Below, piece after piece: positions 28,188 to 36,300 of a stretch of 64,000 nucleotides of DNA; position 1 is the stretch's first letter; each line of letters starts with the position of its first letter. The stretch is taken from assembly GCA_947474635.1 (NCBI GenBank), contig CANJJB010000001.1, positions 1 through 64,000 on the forward strand, read 5' to 3'. The notes below the pieces were generated by a model, which was given only the letters and a program-made list of their open reading frames with translations, made no database searches and was not told the origin of the DNA. A program made the position numbers and the translations under genes. Origin of the DNA: Parachlamydiales bacterium. Lineage in GTDB: Bacteria; Chlamydiota; Chlamydiia; Chlamydiales; Rhabdochlamydiaceae.

Positions 28188-28552
28188 TGAATCAATCCTT
28201 TTTCCATCATCTCCTGCGCCTTCACAGTCATCGTGGCGTAAGGAATAGCATCTAGACGGGCCATAGGAATAGGTTCTCCTGTGACATCGCAAATACCGTA
28301 GGTGTGATCATCGATTTTTTCTAAGGCTCTTTCGATTTGGCGCAAAATTTTAAACTCTTCATCAGATACTTGGAGACTAATGCTGCGATTAAAATCATCG
28401 GTGCCTTCATCAGCTTGGTGCTGAGAATATCCTTTTGATTCTTCAGGCGTTTTCACTTCATCTGCTACGTGCTTTGCAAGTTGCGTCATTTGCTTTTTCA
28501 TATCTTCTAAGCGCTGTTTAAATCGCTCAATATCTTGTTTCTTCAGTGTCAT
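28184..28552 (-). CDS. dksA: DksA/TraR-family protein lacking most zinc ligands
   Basis: DEGTDDFNRSISLQVSDEEFKILRQIERALEKIDDHTYGICDVTGEPIPMARLDAIPYATMTVKAQE. Confidence 0.9.
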   Translation of the reverse strand: MTLKKQDIERFKQRLEDMKKQMTQLAKHVADEVKTPEESKGYSQHQADEGTDDFNRSISLQVSDEEFKILRQIERALEKIDDHTYGICDVTGEPIPMARLDAIPYATMTVKAQEMMEKGLIQ

Positions 28553-29037
28553 ACAGATTCCTTTAAGGTGCTAACGGTTTTTACTTCTTCTGTTGGCGCA
28601 ATACTTTGAATTTCGCCCATCAGTTCATCCATATCCTTAAACCTGCGATAAACGCAAGCAAAACGAATATAGGCAATCGTGTCTCTTTCTTTTAAATGAC
28701 GGATGACGATCTCTCCGAGCTCTGTTGTTTCAATCTCTTTGACCTGTCTTTCCATTAAATCAATCGCAATTTGATAGGCTATAGATCTGACCTGATCGTG
28801 GCTAATGCGCGTGTGTCTGCACGCTGCATCGAGTCCCCTGGTGAGTTTGTCTTGTTGGAAATCTTCATACCTTCCATCGCGCTTATGGACCTGTATGACC
28901 AAATCCACGGTCTCAAACGTCGTAAAACGTTTTTGACACTGCAAACACTCACGCCTGCGTCTGATCGCATTTTGCTCCACGGCATTCCTAGAATCTGTGA
29001 CTTTTGACTCTTCGTGATGACAAAATGGGCAGCGCAT
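28549..29037 (-). CDS. nrdR: Transcriptional repressor NrdR
   Basis: MRCPFCHHEESKVTDSR...AIRRRRECLQCQKRFTTFETVDLVIQVHKRDG; ATP-cone. Confidence 0.97.
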   Translation of the reverse strand: MRCPFCHHEESKVTDSRNAVEQNAIRRRRECLQCQKRFTTFETVDLVIQVHKRDGRYEDFQQDKLTRGLDAACRHTRISHDQVRSIAYQIAIDLMERQVKEIETTELGEIVIRHLKERDTIAYIRFACVYRRFKDMDELMGEIQSIAPTEEVKTVSTLKESV

Positions 29038-29166
29038 GATTTATAGTCCCTATTGCAAAGAAGTCATTTTATAATATTAAAAGTTAAAAAATCCATTCAA
29101 ATATACGTAGGCTCTCCCCTTTTTTAGTTGACTGGGCCATATAAACTTTACTATAAAAAAATTATT

Positions 29167-29295
29167 ATGACTAAAAAAATTGGCAATGAGCCTCCCGAGA
29201 ACAACCACCCACATGAGGGTTCTCACCATTCTAACCTCGATGCTAAAGTAGAAAAAGTTGTTGATTCAAAGCTCGTAATTCAGCAAAGTCAATAA
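29167..29295 (+). pseudogene. Short 5' gene relic running into the RhuM 3' end
   Basis: ATG frame MTKKIGNEPPENNHPHEGSHHSNLDAKVEKVVDSKLVIQQSQ*; no longer continuation. Confidence 0.35.
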
Positions 29296-30076
29296 ACATA
29301 TTCACCAAACGATCCAGCTTTGAAACTTCCTGTTGGTTCAGATAATTCTTTGCAATGATCACATCACTTTTTAGGATTTTTCCCTTAGGAGAATTCTTCC
29401 AAGTCGTGAGTCCCATAAATGGCTTATTACTATCTGCTCGCGCATAAATAATCTCAGCAGCCGTTTTGCCAGTGGTAGCAAAGTGAAGCTGATTCTGAAT
29501 AATCTGATAAAACAGTTGAGTTTCTTCCGCCTTGCCCTGGTAATCACTGCTGCACTGCTCAAAAACATCTGTGATCTTTTGATAAGCTCGCCGCTCGCTA
29601 GCTCTAATTTCCCGAATTTTCTCAAGCAGCTCATCAAAATAGTCTTTTCCAAAAGAGCGCCCATTCTTAAGCATTTCATTATTGAGGACAAACCCTTTAA
29701 CAATAAACTCACGAAGGGTATTAGTAGCCCATATCCTAAAATGGGTAGCTTTGATGGAGCTAACTCGATACCCCACAGCAATGGTTGCATCTAGATTATA
29801 AACTTCTATTTCACGTATGACCTGACGCTGTCCTTCGATTTGAACTGTTTCCATTTTGGAAATAGTTGCATTATGGCTCAACTCGCCATCTGCGTAGATA
29901 TTTTTTAAATGCTTGGAAATAGCCGGGATATTTACACCGAATAACTCAGCCATAGTACGCTGAGTTAGCCAGAAAGTCTCACTTGCAAAAAAAACATCAA
30001 CTGTTACTTTACCATCGGCTGCAGTATAGAGAACGATTTTGTTTTGTTGGTCCGACGAAGAAATTTGCTTGCTCAT
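29243..30076 (-). pseudogene. RhuM-family protein, apparently truncated at the C-terminus
   Basis: KIVLYTAADGKVTVDVFFASETFWLTQRTMAELFGVNIPAISKHLKNIYADGEL...YNLDATIAVGYRVSS...TNTLREFIVKGFVLNNE; ends shortly after DFAELRA. Confidence 0.75.
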
Positions 30077-30206
30077 ATCTCTCTAAAATAGACTTTGTAA
30101 GAGTTATAACAGGTTGCCTGTGGGCCGTGCAAGAAAATGCTGACATAGAAACAAAAATTATACAAAAAAAGACGCGCCATGAATGGAATTTTGAAAGAAA
30201 AAATGC

Positions 30207-30293
30207 GGAGGAGGTGGGATTCGAACCCACGATACGTTTATCACGTATACACGCTTTCCAGGCGGGCTCCATCGGCCACTCGGACACTCCTCC
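30207..30293 (-). tRNA. tRNA-Ser(GGA)
   Basis: GGAGGAGTGTCCGAGTGGCCGATGGAGCCCGCCTGGAAAGCG...GTGGGTTCGAATCCCACCTCCTCC. Confidence 0.94.
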
Positions 30294-30420
30294 TTGAAGA
30301 AGAGCAAGAGCTTATCCGAAATAGTTATTAACCAGCAAGGGAAGTGATTAAAAAAATCTTTACTGTCCACAGAAAAGCCTTGCTGAAAAGAGCCAAAAAC
30401 GTAATCATATGACTGTTAAA

Positions 30421-31278
30421 ATGAAAAAAATTTTGTGCATACTCTCTCTAGTGTTTCTTTTTTCGTGTGAGCAACCTCAGAAAGAGGCGCGCCCCTCTGT
30501 GCTCGTTACTCTTCCCCCTTATGCTTACTTTGTTGAGAAAATTGCCAAGGGAGCAGTCCATGTAGAGATGTTAGTTCCACCGGGCACTAACCCCCATGTG
30601 TATGAGCCCAATCCTAGACAGGTAGAAAAGCTATTAGGCATGTCTCTATGGTTCCAGATCGGAGAAATGATTGAGACCAAGCTACTGCATGTTCTAAAGC
30701 AGCATAACCCCCATATGTTAGCAGTAGACCTCTCTGAAGGGATTACTCTTATAGAAGAACACTCCCATCACCACCATGAGCATGGTGATGAAGGGAAAGA
30801 TAGACATATCTGGCTAAGCCCCAAGCTCGCTGAAATCCAAGCGCGCACCATTGCTAAAGCACTGATTACTACCTACCCGGAACATAAAGAGCAGTTTATG
30901 GCGGGGCTCAGCGAGCTCGTAGACGAACTCCAAACGCTAGATAGGAAAATAACACAAGAGCTAGAGCCTTTTAAGGGGCAAGCCATTTTAGTCTCTCACC
31001 CTGCTTTCGGATATTTTTGTCAGGAATTTGAGCTCAAGCAAATCTCTATTGAGTGTGAAGGGAAAGATCCCCTTCCTAGACATATCGAGCACATTTTAAA
31101 AGAGTCAGTAGAACTCGGCGTAAGAGAAGTCTTTACGCAAGTGCAATACAACAATAAAGCAGCTATCTTAATTGGAAAGCGGCTTGATCTTCCTATCCAT
31201 GAAGTCGATCCTTATGCACTCGACTACATTCCTAATTTACTCCATATCACGCAGCTAATCTCCCATGAAAAAAAATGA
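30421..31278 (+). CDS. znuA: Zn/Mn ABC transporter substrate-binding lipoprotein (ZnuA-like)
   Basis: LSLVFLFSCEQ lipobox; VTLPPYAYFVEKIAKGAVHVEMLVPPGTNPHVYEPNPRQ; His-rich loop HSHHHHEHGDEGKDRHIW. Confidence 0.93.
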   Translation: MKKILCILSLVFLFSCEQPQKEARPSVLVTLPPYAYFVEKIAKGAVHVEMLVPPGTNPHVYEPNPRQVEKLLGMSLWFQIGEMIETKLLHVLKQHNPHMLAVDLSEGITLIEEHSHHHHEHGDEGKDRHIWLSPKLAEIQARTIAKALITTYPEHKEQFMAGLSELVDELQTLDRKITQELEPFKGQAILVSHPAFGYFCQEFELKQISIECEGKDPLPRHIEHILKESVELGVREVFTQVQYNNKAAILIGKRLDLPIHEVDPYALDYIPNLLHITQLISHEKK

Positions 31279-31984
31279 AGTCATACGCCTTTGCGATGTT
31301 GATTTTGTCTATGATGATGCCCAGATCCTAGATAAGGTTAATGTATCTATCTCTGAAGGAGAGCTCATAGGGATTTTTGGCCCGAATGGCGGGGGTAAAA
31401 CTACTTTCCTAAAACTCTTGATGGGATTTGTAAAACCTTACCTAGGCTCCATTGAAATTTTAGGCAAGCCCCCTAAAGAAGCGCGTAAAGACATTGGGTA
31501 CGTTCCCCAAGGCACGCACATAGACAAACAGTTTCCTATTTCTGTATTAGAAGTTGTACTCGGTGGCGCTCTTTCTCTTTTGTCTCCCTTCGGATTCTAT
31601 CCTAAGAAAGTAAAAGAGCAGGCAGAAGAAGTCCTAGTAAAAGTAGGGCTCATTGATTATAGAAATAGACCTTTTGGGACTCTTTCTGGAGGGCAAGCTC
31701 AAAGAGTTTTGATTGCTAGGTCTATTATTTCTAAGCCGAAGATTCTACTGCTCGATGAGCCAACAGCCAGCATCGATCCTGAAGCTGAGCAAGAAATCTA
31801 TAACCTTATCATGCAGCTTAAAAAATCGATGACGATTCTCATGGTCACACATGACCTCCAAGCTGTTATTAATATGGTAGAGCGCCTTCTGTGCATTAAA
31901 AGAAGTGTTTCTTCCTGCGCTCCAGAAGAGGTCTGCGGACATTTTGCCATGGGGCTTTACCACACACCCATTAAAAGAGGCTAA
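31265..31984 (+). CDS. znuC: Metal ABC transporter ATP-binding protein
   Basis: GIFGPNGGGKTTFLKLL; LSGGQAQRVLIARSI; LLLDEPTASID. Confidence 0.95.
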   Translation: MKKNEVIRLCDVDFVYDDAQILDKVNVSISEGELIGIFGPNGGGKTTFLKLLMGFVKPYLGSIEILGKPPKEARKDIGYVPQGTHIDKQFPISVLEVVLGGALSLLSPFGFYPKKVKEQAEEVLVKVGLIDYRNRPFGTLSGGQAQRVLIARSIISKPKILLLDEPTASIDPEAEQEIYNLIMQLKKSMTILMVTHDLQAVINMVERLLCIKRSVSSCAPEEVCGHFAMGLYHTPIKRG

Positions 31985-31986
31985 AA

Positions 31987-32823
31987 ATGCTAACATCTTT
32001 TTTCAGCCATCCCTTTCTTGTTCTTGCTCTATTTGCAGGCCTTGCAGCTTCTGTCACCTCAGGTATTATCGGCTCTTATGTCGTTGTCAAAAGGATCGTC
32101 TTTATCAGCGGAAGCATTGCACACTCCGTACTAGGCGGCATGGGCCTTTCCATCTGGCTTAAACGAACGTATGGCATTACTTGGCTCTCTCCTCTTAGCG
32201 GAGCGCTTTTAGCGGCTCTTGTCTCTGCTATTTTAATCGGATGGATCCATCTGAAATACAGGCAAAGGGAAGACACGGTGATTGCAGCCATTTGGTCGAC
32301 AGGGATGGCAATTGGAGTGATCTTCACGACCTTAACGCCCGGCTACAGCGTTGAGCTCATGAACTTCTTATTTGGCAATATCTTGTGGATTAGCTCAAGC
32401 GATCTCAAGATGCTACTCTGCTTAGATGGCATTGTCTTAGTTGTTACACTTCTATTTCATCAAAAATTTCTAGCGCTTTGCTTTGATGAAGAGCAAGCCT
32501 CACTGCAAGGGATATCTGTGCCTCTCTACTACCTTTTGCTACTCAGTTTAGTGGGATTATCTGTTGTGATTTTGATTCAGCTCGTAGGAGCTGTTTTAGT
32601 CATTACAATGCTGACCATTCCTCCTGCAATTGGAGGTAGGCTGACGCATCTTCTTGGAAGGATGATGCTAATTGCTATCGGTCTTGGCAGTCTATTTACA
32701 TTCCTTGGCCTTCTAGCCTCATACCAGCTAAACTGGCCGCCAGGAGCTACGATTGCCCTTGTATCAGCGCTATTTTATCTATTTAGTCTGGTGATTCCGC
32801 ACAAAAAGCTCGCAAAGCAATAA
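31987..32823 (+). CDS. znuB: Metal ABC transporter permease
   Basis: ABC-3 type: SGIIGSYVVVKRIVFISGSIAHSVLGGMGLS; polytopic. Confidence 0.94.
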   Translation: MLTSFFSHPFLVLALFAGLAASVTSGIIGSYVVVKRIVFISGSIAHSVLGGMGLSIWLKRTYGITWLSPLSGALLAALVSAILIGWIHLKYRQREDTVIAAIWSTGMAIGVIFTTLTPGYSVELMNFLFGNILWISSSDLKMLLCLDGIVLVVTLLFHQKFLALCFDEEQASLQGISVPLYYLLLLSLVGLSVVILIQLVGAVLVITMLTIPPAIGGRLTHLLGRMMLIAIGLGSLFTFLGLLASYQLNWPPGATIALVSALFYLFSLVIPHKKLAKQ

Positions 32824-32869
32824 TCCTCCTATATGCCAATGAAGACACATAAGAGGATCTAATAAAATA

Positions 32870-32986
32870 CTATAGAGCGCAATAGCGGTCTATAAATGCG
32901 CGCCAGTTACCCCATGCTCTAGAAAAAGTTTTTTCTTGTTTCATAGGTTTTTTTGAATTTTTAGTATGTTTTTGGTTTTTTTTCAC
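32870..32986 (-). CDS. Small ORF, 38 aa (GTG start), hypothetical
   Basis: aaggggaggg RBS then GTG; VKKNQKHTKNSKKPMKQEKTFSRAWGNWRAFIDRYCAL*; absent from the ORF track because of its size. Confidence 0.5.
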   Translation of the reverse strand: MKKNQKHTKNSKKPMKQEKTFSRAWGNWRAFIDRYCAL

Positions 32987-33005
32987 AGTTCCCTCCCCTT
33001 AGGTA

Positions 33006-33146
33006 TTAACTATATGTTATGTTGTTCTCTAAACTGAAGCCTGAGCCTTGCTTAAGGTCCTTATTCTGTTCCTTAAGCGACAGCTTGTGCTTCTTATGGG
33101 TTTTTAAAGTTATTTTTGAAGCTTTTCGTTTACCGACACGCTTCAT
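33006..33146 (-). CDS. Small basic ORF, 46 aa, hypothetical
   Basis: aaaggggag RBS then ATG; MKRVGKRKASKITLKTHKKHKLSLKEQNKDLKQGSGFSLENNITYS*. Confidence 0.55.
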   Translation of the reverse strand: MKRVGKRKASKITLKTHKKHKLSLKEQNKDLKQGSGFSLENNITYS

Positions 33147-33272
33147 AATGAGCTCCCCTTTTAAGGTCCAACCTTATAATTGAATGTTAAAACATTTTTT
33201 TATTTTTTGCAATTGAATAGAATAAGCGATTTGTTTATGATGCCTATTACATTTATTATTTTTGGGGTTACA

Positions 33273-33587
33273 ATGTACGCAATTATTGAGAACGGCGAGA
33301 AGCAATACCGGGTTGAGAAAGACGATGTGATTGATGTTGAGCTAATTGAAGCAACAGAAGATGGACTAGTTGAGTTTACAAACGTTCTCTTCATTGGAGA
33401 AGGATCTACTGCAAAAGTAGGCGCTCCTTACATTAAACAATCAATGGTTAAGGGAGAACTTTTAGGAACGATCAAAGGTCCTAAAGTCATCGCATTCAAG
33501 TACAAACGAAGAAAAGGCAGTACCCGTAAAAAAGTGGGACACCGCCAGAAGTATTCCCGTGTTAAAATCACTGAAATTATAGGATAA
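33273..33587 (+). CDS. rplU: 50S ribosomal protein L21 (start trimmed to MYAIIENG)
   Basis: [23 protein letters not shown]...[35 protein letters not shown]. Confidence 0.97.
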   Translation: MYAIIENGEKQYRVEKDDVIDVELIEATEDGLVEFTNVLFIGEGSTAKVGAPYIKQSMVKGELLGTIKGPKVIAFKYKRRKGSTRKKVGHRQKYSRVKITEIIG

Positions 33588-33592
33588 CTCAT

Positions 33593-33847
33593 ATGGCACA
33601 TAAGAAAGGTCAGGGTTCTACACGTAACGGTAGAGATTCTCATTCACAACGCCTCGGCATTAAAGCAACAGGTGGACAATTCGTCTCAACTGGAAGCATC
33701 ATCGTCCGTCAACGCGGAACGAAATGGTATCCAGCTAAAAATGTAGGTGTTGGTAAAGACCACACCCTATACGCCGAGATCGATGGGATTGTCACGTACC
33801 GCAAGGGAGCAAAAACGTTTGTTTCTGTTCTTCCGGCTGCGACCTAA
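33593..33847 (+). CDS. rpmA: 50S ribosomal protein L27
   Basis: [61 protein letters not shown]. Confidence 0.98.
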   Translation: MAHKKGQGSTRNGRDSHSQRLGIKATGGQFVSTGSIIVRQRGTKWYPAKNVGVGKDHTLYAEIDGIVTYRKGAKTFVSVLPAAT

Positions 33848-33865
33848 AAAAAACCACACTATTTT

Positions 33866-34903
33866 ATGTTTGTTGACAAAGTGATATTGACTCTCAGGGC
33901 CGGATCGGGTGGCGATGGAGTCGTTGCATGGCGTCGAGAAAAATTTATTCCGAAAGGAGGCCCTGCAGGTGGCGACGGAGGAAAAGGTGGAACCATCACC
34001 CTCCAAGCAGATCCTCAGATTGTCTCACTAGAAGATTTTCGTAACAGACGTATCATTGCAGCGCGCAATGGTATGCCTGGCAGCTCCAGTACAAAAAAAG
34101 GAAGAAACGGAGAGGATCTCCTCCTCAAAGTCCCCTGCGGCACTTTTGTAAAAGATGCGCTCACAGGAGAAACCCTTTTTGATCTCACAACTCCCCTATC
34201 CACTCTTGTCATTTGCCAAGGTGGAAAAGGCGGCAGAGGCAATTTCCGATTTAGATCTCCTACGCACCAAGCTCCCAATGTCTGCGAAGAAGGCACTCCC
34301 GGTGAATCGAAGGAAATCGAACTAGAACTTAAACTCATTGCAGATGTCGGCCTCATTGGCATTCCGAATGCCGGCAAATCCTCTCTCATGTCTCAGTTAA
34401 CTCCCCTCGAAGTTAAAATTGGCGCCTACCCTTTCACAACCCTCTTTCCTAACCTCAGCTATATCCAGTTCGAAGATCAATCCCGCATTCTCGTAGCTGA
34501 CATCCCTGGTATCATCGAAGGTGCGCATGAAGATAAAGGCCTTGGCCTTGCATTCCTTAAACACATCGAAAGAACTTCCGTACTCGTATATGTCATTGAT
34601 ATCTCAGGCATCGAAGAAAGAGATCCCCTAGGTGACTTTGAAATCCTCCGCAGCGAATTATCTTCCTACGACCCTGCTCTCATGGACAAACCCTCTATCA
34701 TCGTCTTGAACAAAATCGATGTTGAAGGCTCACGAGCCCACATCAAACGCTTCCGCAAAAAGTTTTCCTCCTATCCCATCTTTGAGATTTCTGCTCTAGA
34801 AAAAAAGGGCCTCAAGCCCCTCGTAGAAAAACTCCGCTCTGTTGTTGCCCAAGAAAAACTTGCGCAAGCAGAACCGGTAGTAGAAGAGTTGCCAGTCCAA
34901 TAA
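33866..34903 (+). CDS. obg: GTPase Obg/CgtA
   Basis: GGPAGGDGGKGG; ADVGLIGIPNAGKSSLMSQLT; VADIPGIIEGAHEDKGLGLAFLKHIERTSVLVYVID. Confidence 0.98.
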   Translation: MFVDKVILTLRAGSGGDGVVAWRREKFIPKGGPAGGDGGKGGTITLQADPQIVSLEDFRNRRIIAARNGMPGSSSTKKGRNGEDLLLKVPCGTFVKDALTGETLFDLTTPLSTLVICQGGKGGRGNFRFRSPTHQAPNVCEEGTPGESKEIELELKLIADVGLIGIPNAGKSSLMSQLTPLEVKIGAYPFTTLFPNLSYIQFEDQSRILVADIPGIIEGAHEDKGLGLAFLKHIERTSVLVYVIDISGIEERDPLGDFEILRSELSSYDPALMDKPSIIVLNKIDVEGSRAHIKRFRKKFSSYPIFEISALEKKGLKPLVEKLRSVVAQEKLAQAEPVVEELPVQ

Positions 34904-35054
34904 TAGGATTGTCTATGAGGATAAAGAAGTACCTGCAGCAAACAAATCATCCAAAGTAATCACATAATCAAGGAAATTCTTAATAAGGATCAACAAAGGT
35001 CCTAAATCTTCTACTCTTTGTCTCATTGCAAACCTAATTTTTAACGAAAAATAT

Positions 35055-35126
<72 letters not shown>

Positions 35127-35271
35127 ATCCTACTAAAGACTTAATAGAAAGTGAGCACTTACGATAGAGCCTCATCTTTTTTTTGGCAAGGGAGAAAAGC
35201 ACCCCCTTGAAGGTAGACAACATTCAAATAGCTTGTTATCCTTGAAGTTTCCAATAGCAGAATAGGCGGTT

Positions 35272-36300
35272 TTGTTGGATCAGCCACATCCTAAAAATAT
35301 TATTGTTCGCATGCCTAACTGGATCGGAGATCTTGTGATGGCAACCCCTGTCCTGGCAGATCTCCGGAAGGCTTTCCCTGAGGCTCACATCACAGCGATG
35401 TGTAGAGCACCTCATTCTGAACTTCTTCAGTATGATCCTAACATCAATGAGTTATTTAGCTTTCATAAGGTAAGTGGATTTGGTCATCGAGAAAAAAAAA
35501 GAGATATCGTCCAAAAAATACGCCAAGGTAAATACGATTTAGGCATTCTTCTGACCAACTCCTTTTCATCTGCCTGGTGGCTTTGGCAAGGCAAAGTTGC
35601 TCGCATTGTCGGATATACAGGACAGCTGCGTTCACTTCTTTTAACAGACAGAGTCCCTCCTCCCAAAGAACTCAAGCATCAACACCTTGTCATCTCCTAT
35701 AAAATGCTTTTAGAGCCGCTTAATATCTCTATCTCTGAAAGCGCCCCTCGTATCTACCTACTCGAACAAGAACTCAGTGAAGCAAAATCGTTGCTTGCGC
35801 GCATGGGCGTAGATAAAAATCAGATCATTGTAGGAATTAACCCCGGAGCTGCATACGGATCTGCCAAATGCTGGCTTCCTGAAAGGTTTAAAGAAGTCAC
35901 AGAAAAACTCCTCGAAAACAAGTCAATCACCGTTCTGTACTTTGGTGACCCTAATACCGCGCTGCTGATTAAACAGATTTGTGAGGATCTTCCCGCGCGT
36001 GTTATTAATTTAGCAGGACTTACCTCTATTAGAGAGCTTGCCTGCCTCATCAAATTATGTGATGTCCTCCTCACTAACGATAGCGGACCTATGCATATGG
36101 CAGCAGCTGTGGAAACGCCCCTTGTAGCGCTCTTTGGATCAACGAATGATGTCACAACAGGCCCTTATAAAACAGGCACTGTCATTCATAAACATGCCTC
36201 TTGCTCACCTTGCTATAAACGCGTCTGCCCGATTGACTTTCGCTGCATGAAGAGAATTGAAGTAAAAGAAGTCCTGGAAAACATCTTAAAAAACCTATGA
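35272..36300 (+). CDS. waaF: Lipopolysaccharide heptosyltransferase II-like (GT9), TTG start
   Basis: IIVRMPNWIGDLVMATPVLADLRKAFPEAHITAM; INPGAAYGSAKCWLPERF; LLTNDSGPMHMAAAVETPLVALFGSTN. Confidence 0.92.
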   Translation: MLDQPHPKNIIVRMPNWIGDLVMATPVLADLRKAFPEAHITAMCRAPHSELLQYDPNINELFSFHKVSGFGHREKKRDIVQKIRQGKYDLGILLTNSFSSAWWLWQGKVARIVGYTGQLRSLLLTDRVPPPKELKHQHLVISYKMLLEPLNISISESAPRIYLLEQELSEAKSLLARMGVDKNQIIVGINPGAAYGSAKCWLPERFKEVTEKLLENKSITVLYFGDPNTALLIKQICEDLPARVINLAGLTSIRELACLIKLCDVLLTNDSGPMHMAAAVETPLVALFGSTNDVTTGPYKTGTVIHKHASCSPCYKRVCPIDFRCMKRIEVKEVLENILKNL

